Positions 26,307 through 34,688 of a stretch of DNA of 64,000 bases are shown piece by piece. Under the pieces are notes generated by a model. The model had not been told where the DNA came from and searched no databases. It worked only from the letters and a program-made list of their open reading frames with translations. The position numbers and the translations under genes are program-made. The stretch's first letter is position 1. The number at the start of each line of letters is the position of its first letter. The DNA comes from Paucimonas lemoignei (GTDB lineage: Bacteria > Pseudomonadota > Gammaproteobacteria > Pseudomonadales > Pseudomonadaceae), in NCBI GenBank assembly GCA_900475325.1, contig LS483371.1, forward strand, positions 3,968,001 through 4,032,000, in the 5' to 3' direction.

Positions 26307-26381
26307 ATGCGCTCATTACTTCTGCTGTTCCTCGGTGTACCGATCCCGATCATCATCCTGATCGCACTGTTCATGCACTGA
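26307..26381 (+). CDS. 24-residue membrane peptide
   Basis: A tiny frame with an excellent ribosome binding site (AAGGAGA, six bases before the ATG) encoding an almost wholly hydrophobic peptide (MRSLLLLFLGVPIPIIILIA then LFMH). It lies 16 nt after the larger membrane protein and just before the operon's terminator, so it is probably a genuine single-span membrane microprotein. Confidence 0.65.
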   Translation: MRSLLLLFLGVPIPIIILIALFMH

Positions 26382-26395
26382 TAGGCTAGAAACCC

Positions 26396-26429
26396 AAGCC
26401 GCCTTCCCTCACAGGAAGGCGGCTTTTTC
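26396..26429. terminator. Strong intrinsic terminator
   Basis: AAGCCGCCTTCC and GGAAGGCGGCTT form a 12-pair stem followed by T's. It ends the membrane-protein operon and can also serve the convergent exporter gene. Confidence 0.9.
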
Positions 26430-26455
26430 ATCCCTGCACGTTCGTGCCTGGATCT

Positions 26456-27376
26456 TCATGCCTGCACCGGCCTGCGCAGAAACGGCAGCCCGAGCAGCGT
26501 CAACGCCACACCCACCAATGCCAGGATGCTCAGCGGATCGCCGAACTGCAGGGACGCCCAGATCATGGTCACCGGCGGGATCAGAAACAGCGCACCACTG
26601 GTGCTCTGCACATTGAAACGCTGCAGGCACAGCCAGTAAAAACCGTAACCGCCCAGTGTCGAGAACACCACTAACCACACAATGCCCAGGCCAAACCCGG
26701 CCGACATGACCGGCTGGATGCTGCCTTCGAGCACCGCAAGCACGGCAAACACTGGCAATGCCGCACAGAGCTGGATGAACAAGGCCGTCAAAGGCGGCAA
26801 GGCGCTGGACCCGCAACGCTTCTGATAAAGGCTGGCCGCCGTCAACGACGCGACAGCCAGCACTGGCAAGCTATAGGCCCAGATCGATGCCTTGGAGAAT
26901 TCAACGCTGGCCATACTGGCAATCAGCATCCCCACCACACACAAACCCACGCCCCACCACTGCTTGCCCTGGGTGCGTTGCCCTGGGACGAGCCCGGCTG
27001 ACAGCACAATCGTTACTGGCAGCAAGTTGGCGATCAGCGCGCTGGTGCCCGGAGCGACACCCAGCCCGATTGAGCCTGCAATGGCCGCGATATAACCCGC
27101 GATGCCGAACAACCCCACCAGTACATGGCGACGCAGGTCAGTCCTATTGACGCGCATCAGCGGGCGCACCACTACCGGAAACAGCAGCAACAGCGCCGCA
27201 ACGAAACGCCAGAACGTGATCACCATCACCCCGCTGTGCTCGGACGCGTAGCGATAACCGATGAAGCCTGAGCTCCAGCTCAGCACCATTAAGCCCAGCA
27301 GCAAGCCACTGAGCCACAGGCTCGAATGATCGGCCTGCTTGTCCTGCACGAATGTATCCAGCTGTTCCCCGTTCAT
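26456..27376 (-). CDS. EamA-family (DMT) exporter
   Basis: A 306-residue drug/metabolite transporter with ten predicted membrane helices in two EamA repeats (residues about 22-150 and 165-300). The family start SWSSGFIGYRYA and the second-repeat end GDPLSILALVGVALTLLG are visible. It is divergent from a LysR gene with 81 nt between starts, the standard arrangement for a LysR-controlled exporter. The substrate, probably an amino acid or metabolite, is unknown. AGGGGTG precedes the ATG. Confidence 0.92.
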   Translation of the reverse strand: MNGEQLDTFVQDKQADHSSLWLSGLLLGLMVLSWSSGFIGYRYASEHSGVMVITFWRFVAALLLLFPVVVRPLMRVNRTDLRRHVLVGLFGIAGYIAAIAGSIGLGVAPGTSALIANLLPVTIVLSAGLVPGQRTQGKQWWGVGLCVVGMLIASMASVEFSKASIWAYSLPVLAVASLTAASLYQKRCGSSALPPLTALFIQLCAALPVFAVLAVLEGSIQPVMSAGFGLGIVWLVVFSTLGGYGFYWLCLQRFNVQSTSGALFLIPPVTMIWASLQFGDPLSILALVGVALTLLGLPFLRRPVQA

Positions 27377-27457
27377 CAGACACCCCTGTTACCTGGCAAG
27401 AGCTTGATGGTATGAATGCTCGGGTCGTTCAATCAAACGAAAAGATCAGCACCACTC

Positions 27458-28357
27458 ATGCAGGATTTCTCACTTATGCAAGAAACGCTGGACATCGATC
27501 TGCTGCGCACCTTTCAAGCTGTGGTGCGCTTCGAGCAATTTCTCGCGGCATCGACCTACCTCAATCGCAGCCCCTCTGCGGTAAGCCTGCATATCCGGCG
27601 TCTGGAGACCATCGCCGGGGGGCGTCTGCTGGAGCGGGACAACCAGGCCGTGGCCCTGACCCCTCTCGGGCGCCGCTTCGCGCTGCAGAGTGCCGAGCTT
27701 CTGCGTCTACACGACAGCGTATTGGCCGGGTTTATTTCGCCTTCCGTCAGCGGTCGGGTCCGCCTGGGGATTTCCGAGGAGTACGCCGGCGCCTTGCTGC
27801 AACGTCTCTTGCCGCCACTGAATTCGGCTTATCCGGGCATCGAGCTTGAGATCGAAACCGGCTCCAGCGGGCGCCTCAACGAGCGGCTGCAGCGTGGTCG
27901 GCTAGACATTGCCTTTGTGGTCGAAGCGGTTAATGCGCCGGCCAACCCACAACGCTCGGATCTGCTACTGCGCACTTTTGGCACCACCGAGCCGGTCTGG
28001 GTCGCGGCAGTGGATTACCAGCCGCAACCGGAAAAACCAATACCGCTGGCGCTGCATGGCAAGGGCTGCCCCTACCGCGCCGTGGCCATCGACGCACTGA
28101 ACGCCCTGGGCCGCAACTGGCGCACGGTGGTCATGACTGCCGGAGTCAGCGCGCTGGAGACGACTATCTGCGCGGGCATGGCCATCGGCATCATGGACCG
28201 CGCCAGGGTCAGCGCTCAGATGCGCATTCTCGGCACCGACGAAGGCCTGCCTGCACTGCCATTGCACGAACTGCAATTGGTCAAGGCGCCCGGCGAGTCC
28301 AGCGCGGCGTGCAAGGTGCTGGTGGCGCTGATTGGCGATCATTTCACGCAACTCTGA
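27458..28357 (+). CDS. LysR-family regulator of the divergent exporter
   Basis: A 299-residue LysR protein with its helix-turn-helix at residues about 8-65 (DIDLLRTFQAVVRFEQFLAA, NRSPSAVSLHIRRLE) and an effector domain beginning RVRLGISEEYA. The start could be ATG 27458 or ATG 27476, the latter having AGGA ten bases upstream. It is divergent from the EamA exporter gene, its likely target. Confidence 0.9.
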   Translation: MQDFSLMQETLDIDLLRTFQAVVRFEQFLAASTYLNRSPSAVSLHIRRLETIAGGRLLERDNQAVALTPLGRRFALQSAELLRLHDSVLAGFISPSVSGRVRLGISEEYAGALLQRLLPPLNSAYPGIELEIETGSSGRLNERLQRGRLDIAFVVEAVNAPANPQRSDLLLRTFGTTEPVWVAAVDYQPQPEKPIPLALHGKGCPYRAVAIDALNALGRNWRTVVMTAGVSALETTICAGMAIGIMDRARVSAQMRILGTDEGLPALPLHELQLVKAPGESSAACKVLVALIGDHFTQL

Positions 28358-28500
28358 TCACCCTTAAATGCTCTGCGCCGACACTTTGAAGCTTTTGCGA
28401 CCCTCTGCTCCCGCAATACTCTGTAACCGATCCATCAATCGGTATCATGACAACGCCGTTACAGTCAGCCTTTCGCTTTCCAGTTGGGGGAAATCAATAC

Positions 28501-29469
28501 ATGGGCGTTTTTTCTCTGGCACGCATCAAAGCACGCTGGTTGACCTGGACCTTTATGATCGCCCTGATCATCGGCTTGCCGGTGGGGTGTGCCGTGCTGG
28601 AGCACAAGGAGCGCGAGCTGGTATTCCGTATCGAGCCCGGCACCGCCAGTTGGTACAGCGGCCTGCCCGCCGACCTGCAGGAGCTTGAACTCAAGGCCGC
28701 CGATTTCGGCATGGCACAAAATATTCACGCCTGGTGGTGGCCCGCCAACCGCAAGGATGCCCCGGCCATTCTCTATCTGCATGGTTCGCGCTGGAACCTG
28801 ACCGGCCAGCTGTTTCGAATCGAGCAACTGCGCGCGCTGGGTTTCTCGGTACTGGCCATCGACTACCGCGGCTTCGGCCAGAGCAAAGGCGCGCTGCCTT
28901 CTGAAGCGACGGTCTATGAAGACGCACGAGTGGCTTGGGAACGCCTCAAAGTCCTGCAACCGGACCCAACCCGACGCCTGCTTTATGGCCATTCACTGGG
29001 AGGCGCCGTGGCGATCGATCTGGCAGCGGAGCTGGGCCGGGACAGCCAGAGCAGCGGCGAACCCGCCCAGGCTCGCGGGCTGATCATCGAGTCGACGTTC
29101 ACCACCCTCGCTGATGTAGCCACCGCCGTCGCAGACCGCTACACCTCGCTCCCCGTGCGCTGGTTGCTGTCGCAGAAATTCGATTCCATCGACAAGATTG
29201 CCGACATCCACATGCCGGTCCTGATCGTCCACGGCACGGCCGACGGCTTCGTGCCCCCGCGTTTCAGCGAGGAGCTATTCGCTGCCGCACAGGAACCGAA
29301 AAACCTGTTGCTGGTACCCGGCGGCAATCACAACAACAGCATGAGCCTGGGTAAACAGGCCTACAGCCAGGCCATCGACGCACTGCTTAAATCCAGCGCT
29401 CCTGCAAGTCACGCGATGACCTACAAATCACCCACTGCCCATCCACCTGCTATGGCATCGTCCGGCTGA
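28501..29469 (+). CDS. Membrane-anchored alpha/beta hydrolase
   Basis: A 322-residue serine hydrolase. One N-terminal hydrophobic segment (LTWTFMIALIIGLPVGCAVL, residues about 13-32) anchors it; a cysteine follows, but the preceding residues are not a canonical lipobox. The nucleophile elbow is LLYGHSLGG, the oxyanion region YLHGSRW, the acid probably Asp in HGTADGFVPP and the base His in GGNHNN. ATG 28501 with GGGGGA upstream is preferred to a longer frame. The Pro/Ser-rich tail is probably disordered. Related to BAAT/YfhR-like periplasmic-facing hydrolases; the substrate is unknown. Confidence 0.86.
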   Translation: MGVFSLARIKARWLTWTFMIALIIGLPVGCAVLEHKERELVFRIEPGTASWYSGLPADLQELELKAADFGMAQNIHAWWWPANRKDAPAILYLHGSRWNLTGQLFRIEQLRALGFSVLAIDYRGFGQSKGALPSEATVYEDARVAWERLKVLQPDPTRRLLYGHSLGGAVAIDLAAELGRDSQSSGEPAQARGLIIESTFTTLADVATAVADRYTSLPVRWLLSQKFDSIDKIADIHMPVLIVHGTADGFVPPRFSEELFAAAQEPKNLLLVPGGNHNNSMSLGKQAYSQAIDALLKSSAPASHAMTYKSPTAHPPAMASSG

Positions 29470-29514
29470 TGCGCTGAAGGAATTCGCCATCGCCCGATCC
29501 GTGCAATCGGCTAT

Positions 29515-30267
29515 TTATCGCTGCAGCCGGATTTCGCCCAATGCGGCGTCCAGCAGCAAGGCATCGCTCACTGCATGCCCACTGGCGGTATTGTCGAAGA
29601 TGCACCATGTCTCGATGCCAGACTGGCTGGCCGCCTGAAGATTTGTCGCCAGCAACTGCAGGGCTGCAGGCTCATAGGCACTGTGATAAATACGTGGCGA
29701 ACCGTGCAGGCGCCAATACTGAGCACTGGGCCAACCAGCAGGCTGGTCGCCGCCGCTTATGGGCGATGGATCTGCGGCGACCTGGGCGATGTGCAGATCA
29801 TTCAGCATGCCCTGGGCCTGGGCTTCCCCCCAGCTCGAATGACGCGGTTCCAGCACCAACAAGCCTTGATAGCGCTGACGCAAACCCGCAAAAAAATCAT
29901 CCGCCGGATTCCACTCGTACGCTAATGACGACGGCAACTGAACGAGTAGGCAACCGAGTTTTTCCTCGAGATGCCCGCACTGAAACAGAAATTGCTCAAG
30001 CAACCCTTCAGCGTCTTTCAAACGGCACTCATGGGTAATGGCCTTGGGCATTTTCACTGAAAAGCGAAAATCGGCAGGCACACTCTGTGCCCAGCGCTGC
30101 CAGGTCTGCGGCCGATGCGGTCGATAAAAAGAACTGTTGATTTCAACCGCGCTAAAGCGCTCTGAGTAACGCTGCAGGTGGCTTCCCTGCTCTGAGAACG
30201 CTGAACGGTTTTCTCTGGGCAGGCTCCATCCCGCGCAACCGATACGGCTGTAAACGAGCGTACTCAA
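29515..30267 (-). CDS. DUF72 (YecE-family) protein
   Basis: A 250-residue TIM-barrel-like DUF72 protein. The family markers IGCAGWSLP, AVEINSSFYRPHRPQTWQRWA and FSVKMPKAITHE near the N terminus, EPRHSSW in the middle and WCIFDNTASGHAVSDAL near the C terminus are present. The function is not established. The TTG start overlaps the stop of the preceding helix-hairpin-helix gene (TTGA), so the two are translationally coupled. DUF72 proteins are often near DNA-repair-type genes, which fits this pairing. Confidence 0.88.
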   Translation of the reverse strand: MSTLVYSRIGCAGWSLPRENRSAFSEQGSHLQRYSERFSAVEINSSFYRPHRPQTWQRWAQSVPADFRFSVKMPKAITHECRLKDAEGLLEQFLFQCGHLEEKLGCLLVQLPSSLAYEWNPADDFFAGLRQRYQGLLVLEPRHSSWGEAQAQGMLNDLHIAQVAADPSPISGGDQPAGWPSAQYWRLHGSPRIYHSAYEPAALQLLATNLQAASQSGIETWCIFDNTASGHAVSDALLLDAALGEIRLQR

Positions 30268-30695
30268 AAGAGCACCTGGGCTGCTTCGCGCATGAAGATC
30301 TCGACAGTCTTGGGCCCTACTCCGTCGAATTCCTGCAGACGCTTTTCGAATGCCTGGCGATTTTCGCTGCGCTGGCGAATCGTCCCGATCTTGCCCGAGT
30401 AGTCGTCAATCAGCTTTTTACCCAACGCTGACAGGCGAGTGGCGGTGCTTTCGTCATACCGGGCATAACCCCCCTCACCGAGCATCGACACCAACTGCCG
30501 ATGGGACAGACGCACAAGCTTTTTGGGTGAATCAATGCCGTGCTTCTCGACAATCACACGATAAGTCTCGGCGGAGACAGTGGCCTGAATGCGTTTGCCC
30601 ATCAGAAAGCTGGCCAGAAACCATTTGAACAACGCCACATCGCCGCCCTCGGGCAGCTCAATGGCGAGGTCATCGGCGGTGATCAATGTGCCCAT
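30264..30695 (-). CDS. Helix-hairpin-helix DNA-glycosylase-like protein
   Basis: A 143-residue protein whose C-terminal part contains a helix-hairpin-helix with the classical loop, LQEFDGVGPKTVEIFMREA (residues about 120-138), as in endonuclease III/MutY-type enzymes. It is much shorter than these, lacks the catalytic Lys/Asp region and has no iron-sulfur cysteines, so it is probably a DNA-binding relative rather than a glycosylase. GTG 30701 is an alternative start. Coupled to the downstream DUF72 gene. Confidence 0.75.
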   Translation of the reverse strand: MGTLITADDLAIELPEGGDVALFKWFLASFLMGKRIQATVSAETYRVIVEKHGIDSPKKLVRLSHRQLVSMLGEGGYARYDESTATRLSALGKKLIDDYSGKIGTIRQRSENRQAFEKRLQEFDGVGPKTVEIFMREAAQVLF

Positions 30696-30706
30696 CCCCA
30701 CAGATG

Positions 30707-30883
30707 TCAGCTTGGTTTATCCGAAGCGTCATCACCGGCGACATCGGGGTCATCCGGCTCCACCTCATTAATATCAGCCTCGCGCACATCATTGTCGGAC
30801 GTGGACTTACCGTCGGACTCAGAGGGATTCGGATTAGGACCGGGAGATTGTGCTGCCTGACTGTCGACGGGACGTGTGCTCAT
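30707..30883 (-). CDS. Small acidic hypothetical protein
   Basis: A 58-residue frame, very rich in Asp, Ser and Pro and predicted to be disordered, with TGAGGCAACC before its ATG. It ends 11 nt before the start region of the helix-hairpin-helix gene and is probably cotranscribed with it. No domain is recognised. The composition (acidic stretch VEPDDPDVAGDDASD) is that of a small disordered stress or storage-type protein, but this is only a description. Confidence 0.6.
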   Translation of the reverse strand: MSTRPVDSQAAQSPGPNPNPSESDGKSTSDNDVREADINEVEPDDPDVAGDDASDKPS

Positions 30884-30979
30884 GGTTGCCTCACAGGGTC
30901 ATGGATTGATGTGACCCTGTTTGGAAGCGGCACAGGGCTGTGAGTTCGGTTCATCTGGATGGGTGGTATGGCGCCCAGA

Positions 30980-31375
30980 TCAATCAGGCGCGACCGCCAC
31001 ACACTTGATTTCCAGCAACAGCCCCGGCACTGCCAGTTCCGACACGCCAATCGCTGTCCAGGCGCAAATCCCGCGAGGGAACAGACGGTCTTTGACGTCA
31101 CGGAAGATGTCCATGTGCTGGCTCATCGCGACGTGGAAGGTGGTCATCTCCACCACGTCGTCAAAGGTGCAGCCGCCTTGGGCGAGCACGATGCGCAGAT
31201 TTTCCCAACAGGCGATGAATTGCTGTTCGGGGTCGTGGATGACATCCAGCTCAGGCGTCCGCCCGATCTGCCCTGCGCAATAAAGGGTGCTGCCCACTTT
31301 CACGGCGGGGACGTAACCGGCGCGCTCGACGATATTGATCATTGAGGCCGGGATAATAATCTGACGATCTGGCAC
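30980..31375 (-). CDS. RidA/YjgF-family protein lacking the catalytic arginine
   Basis: A 131-residue Rid-family protein forming a predicted trimer. The family core (YCAGQIG, ENLRIVLAQGGCTFDDVVEMTTFHV, LLLEIKCVAVA) is clear. In true RidA the imine-deaminating Arg lies in PARSCVEV; here the same position reads CAWTAIGV, with Trp in place of Arg, so it is unlikely to be a 2-iminobutanoate deaminase. GTG 31375, with AGGA upstream, gives the standard length; a longer frame to 31453 lacks a ribosome binding site. Confidence 0.88.
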   Translation of the reverse strand: MPDRQIIIPASMINIVERAGYVPAVKVGSTLYCAGQIGRTPELDVIHDPEQQFIACWENLRIVLAQGGCTFDDVVEMTTFHVAMSQHMDIFRDVKDRLFPRGICAWTAIGVSELAVPGLLLEIKCVAVAPD

Positions 31376-31660
31376 GGGAGAGTCCTGGCAACGGGTTAAG
31401 GGCCGCAGTCTATCGCCAAATGCCAAATCAACGGAAACACCCGTCTTCGTCACCCTATATTTCCTGAAGCCGACTAATCACGTGGGAACTGTCCCTAATA
31501 ACGAAAGAATCTTCACTTTCAAGTTTTCCCACTTGCGCCCACTTCAGCCACTTCTATAACCATTCAGAGACTCACTTTCAAGCTCACCAACACCCAAAGC
31601 TTGTTTGAAATCATGCCAACTCATGACCCGATTAACGCGCACAACCCGCGCTTATAACGG

Positions 31661-31668
31661 AACAATAA
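31661..31668 (+). promoter_or_regulatory. Candidate Hfq/Crc CA-motif before the catalase-like gene
   Basis: AACAATAA fits AANAANAA and directly precedes the ATG at 31671, occupying the ribosome-binding region, which otherwise contains only a weak CGGAA. Control by Hfq/Crc of the whole catalase-lod operon would follow if the site is real. Confidence 0.4.
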
Positions 31669-31670
31669 CA

Positions 31671-32687
31671 ATGAAACATCCAGAACAACTCAACCACGCT
31701 TCAACCGCTACGCAGTGTCACGAAGAGGCCATTCAATGCCTGGAAAATCTGTTTATTGAACAGACGCAGAAAGCAAGAATCCGCGCAGGCCAGTGCCCGG
31801 TCCGGCGTCCGGTATTCCTGCGTCATTACGGGACCGCCCATGGTCATTTCGAGGTCCTGCAAGACCTGCCGCCCGAGCTGTGTGTCGGGCTTTTTGCAAA
31901 GCCCTGCTCATACCCCGCGTGGGTCAGGTACTCCTGCGACATACCCGATGACAAGCCTGATTTCATGGAGACGGTGGGGATCGGGATAAAGCTGTTCGAC
32001 GTGCCAGGTCGTAAATGTCTGGAGCCTGACGAAGAGTGTCCGACCGTCGATTTTCTCTTGCAAAACCACCCGGTGTTCTTCGTCAAGACGGCTCGCGCCA
32101 TGTGTGATGCCTTTAATGATTTTACTGACTGGATCGCTGAACACCCGGAAACGGAAAAAGTGTTGAACGATATGCGAAAGTTTGTTCCCAGCCTGCTCTC
32201 AAGCCAACTCTGGAGCGTAATACCTCACCACTTCGGGGCGCATCATTATTGCAAGTACACGATTGTTCCCGAATTTAAATGTAACGAAAAAGAATCCACT
32301 TATAATGACCCGGATCACCTGAGAAAAGATTTGCACCAACGCCTGCTGACTTCCGAAGTCCGCTTGCACTTCATGGTCCAACTCTGGAACTCCAACGAGC
32401 CGGTGCCGGTGGATGATGCGATGTACCTCTGGGACGAAAAAGTAATGCCTGCCGTGCATGTGGCAACACTGACCCTCGCCCAACAAGACATCAATCAGCG
32501 AAACCAGGCGGCCTATGGCGAAGTCCTGGCGTTCAATCCATGGCGGACCCTCAAGGCACACGAGCCAGTGGGCAGCATCGCGCAGGCAAGAAAAGTGGTG
32601 TACCAGGCCTCGGCGGATGTCCGCCGCAACTACAACGGACAAACCCTGGGCGAGCCACGCACGCCACGCCCAGGCTCACTGGATTGA
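31671..32687 (+). CDS. Catalase-fold protein preceding the LodA/LodB-like genes
   Basis: A 338-residue protein of the small catalase-like family. GTAHGHFEVLQDLPPEL corresponds to the catalase core segment (GAFGYFEVT...), NHPVFFVKTARAM to the NNTPVFFIRD region, and RKVVYQASADVRR supplies an RxxxY heme-tyrosine motif near the C terminus. The distal catalase His position appears to be Leu, with a His two residues later, so activity cannot be assumed. It sits 42 nt before the LodA-like oxidase gene; such oxidases release hydrogen peroxide, so peroxide protection or a peroxide-using reaction is likely. Start at ATG 31671; earlier in-frame ATGs are possible. Confidence 0.82.
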   Translation: MKHPEQLNHASTATQCHEEAIQCLENLFIEQTQKARIRAGQCPVRRPVFLRHYGTAHGHFEVLQDLPPELCVGLFAKPCSYPAWVRYSCDIPDDKPDFMETVGIGIKLFDVPGRKCLEPDEECPTVDFLLQNHPVFFVKTARAMCDAFNDFTDWIAEHPETEKVLNDMRKFVPSLLSSQLWSVIPHHFGAHHYCKYTIVPEFKCNEKESTYNDPDHLRKDLHQRLLTSEVRLHFMVQLWNSNEPVPVDDAMYLWDEKVMPAVHVATLTLAQQDINQRNQAAYGEVLAFNPWRTLKAHEPVGSIAQARKVVYQASADVRRNYNGQTLGEPRTPRPGSLD

Positions 32688-32729
32688 AGGCCGCGGCCAG
32701 ACCTTTCAACGTCATCAAGGAAGAACGCA

Positions 32730-34688
32730 ATGAATAAGGACATTCAACGCAAACCCGATCAGCCGGTGGATTTCAGCCGCGTCGTGCGTGCCGCCATTCA
32801 CCCCGGGATAGGCATTGCGCGGTTGGGCAACAGCCGCGCCGACGACGGCTACTTTATTGGCCCGGAAACCACCGGGCAATTGTCCGGCGCGGATCTGCAG
32901 CCGCGAGATGAAGCCGGCGCACTCAAGCGCCAGGCTGCACGTTTCCGGATTTATGGATACGACGCCCAAGGGCACATCGTCGGGGAGCTGACAGCAGACC
33001 AGGCGCAGATCCAATGGCAGGTGCACCTGGCGAACCGCAAGGCCCAGTGGTACAAGTTCGACATCGCCATGGACATCGCACAGGCGGCAACGCTTCAGGT
33101 TCCGCTGCGCAATCCCCATATCGACGGCGCAGCCAGGGCCGACTTGGTGATCGATCCCGGGCCGCGAGGCATCAGCGGCAAGCACAGCAGCGGCAAGGAT
33201 TACCGGTTCGACACCGGCAGCTTCATGGGCGTCAATGTCCCGCTTGGCGAACTGCGCACTGATGACAATGGCCGCCTTTTGGTACTGGGCGGGTTCGCCA
33301 ACTCCGCGTCGCCTTCCAGTATGCCGATTTACAACCCTGAGGAGCCCTACGCGTTCCCCAACGCCACGGAGTGGTTCGACGACACGTCAGATGGCCCCGT
33401 GACCGCCACGGTGGAGATCGCAGGCAAACGCATTGACGTGGAATCTGCATGGGTCGTCGTGGCGCAACCGGACTTCGCACCTGGCGTGATCGGCTGGCGA
33501 ACCCTTTACGATCTGTTGATCGACACCTACACCGACTGCGGTTGGCTGCGCCCACCCGACACCGTGTCGTTCAGCCGTGACGTCCTGCCCGTGCTGCAAC
33601 GCCTGACGGGTCTGCAATGGGTGAACAAAGGCTTTGCCAGCCTGTTCGGCCACGGCGCCCCGATGGACTTTTCCAACCCGCAACTGCTGGCCAAACTGGC
33701 TCGCAACGACGAGTCCTACAGCCATCTGCGACGCTCGGTATTCAATGCGTTTCGCGCTACCGATAACAGCGTCCATGAACCCCGCACCTGGCCCTGGCTC
33801 TATGGCGACACCTTTGGAGGTGACGACGACCTGGCCGGCAACCACCTGGCACCCTCTCTACAGCGCAGCCAATTGCTGCGGCGCTGGGCGCAAGGCACGT
33901 TCATCAACGACTGGGACCCCGCCGCCAAAGCGGTCAGCGTGCTTGCAGAGCTGCCCTTGTCAGAACAACCGGCGATGCTCGATCAGGCCGCGTTGCATTT
34001 CTGCACCGCCGACGCTTTTCACCCGGGTATCGAACTGAGCTGGCCCATGCGCCATGCATCGATGTATCGCGCCCCATTCAGGATCAAGACCATGTCGGCC
34101 TGCCAACAACAACCGGACTTCGGCCCGCTGCTGGACCAGAAAACCGCGCTGTCCGATAACGGGCCGCTGCACGCACAGCCTCCAGGAGGGCTCAGCCGCT
34201 GGATGGCCCTGCCTTGGCAAATCGATACCGTGGGCTGCCGTTCCGGCTACGACACAGAATACGACCCCTACCTGCCGACGTTCTGGCCCTCCCAGGTACC
34301 GGATCAGGTGCTGACCGAGGCTGACTACCGGACAGTGATGGACACCACCCAGCCACGGGAAACCCGGCTGGCCGCTTTCAACCGTCGAGCGCGCTGGGGC
34401 AGGCAATTGTCGGGCGGCTTCATCGCACAAGCCACACAACTGGTGGCGGATGTCGGTGTGTTGGGCGTGCTGGAAATGCGACCCGGCATGGACAACGACC
34501 CGGATATTCCCGACGCGATGCGGGTTGAAATTGAAACGACATCGTCGAACACCACCCGCCCCATGCAGTACAGCGTTGCATCAGCAAACGCCCCCACACC
34601 CGCATCAGTGCAGCAGGCCGCCTTGATAGAGGCCGGCTGGGAAAGCGAAGCGCAGTACCAGGAGTTTTGCCGGATACTCAAACGTTGA
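32730..34688 (+). CDS. LodA/GoxA-family cysteine tryptophylquinone (CTQ) oxidase
   Basis: A 652-residue protein with the LodA/GoxA signature throughout: AAIHPGIGIARLGNS near residue 28, FHPGIELSWPMRH near 430, and SRWMALPWQ near 491. In LodA the cofactor joins a Cys and a Trp 65 residues apart; here Cys425 and Trp491 are 66 apart in the matching motifs, so they are the probable CTQ pair. Characterised members oxidise lysine (LodA) or glycine (GoxA) at an amine, giving ammonia and hydrogen peroxide; this substrate is unknown. No signal peptide is visible. It overlaps the flavoprotein gene by 22 bases. AAGGAAG precedes the ATG. Confidence 0.9.
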   Translation: MNKDIQRKPDQPVDFSRVVRAAIHPGIGIARLGNSRADDGYFIGPETTGQLSGADLQPRDEAGALKRQAARFRIYGYDAQGHIVGELTADQAQIQWQVHLANRKAQWYKFDIAMDIAQAATLQVPLRNPHIDGAARADLVIDPGPRGISGKHSSGKDYRFDTGSFMGVNVPLGELRTDDNGRLLVLGGFANSASPSSMPIYNPEEPYAFPNATEWFDDTSDGPVTATVEIAGKRIDVESAWVVVAQPDFAPGVIGWRTLYDLLIDTYTDCGWLRPPDTVSFSRDVLPVLQRLTGLQWVNKGFASLFGHGAPMDFSNPQLLAKLARNDESYSHLRRSVFNAFRATDNSVHEPRTWPWLYGDTFGGDDDLAGNHLAPSLQRSQLLRRWAQGTFINDWDPAAKAVSVLAELPLSEQPAMLDQAALHFCTADAFHPGIELSWPMRHASMYRAPFRIKTMSACQQQPDFGPLLDQKTALSDNGPLHAQPPGGLSRWMALPWQIDTVGCRSGYDTEYDPYLPTFWPSQVPDQVLTEADYRTVMDTTQPRETRLAAFNRRARWGRQLSGGFIAQATQLVADVGVLGVLEMRPGMDNDPDIPDAMRVEIETTSSNTTRPMQYSVASANAPTPASVQQAALIEAGWESEAQYQEFCRILKR

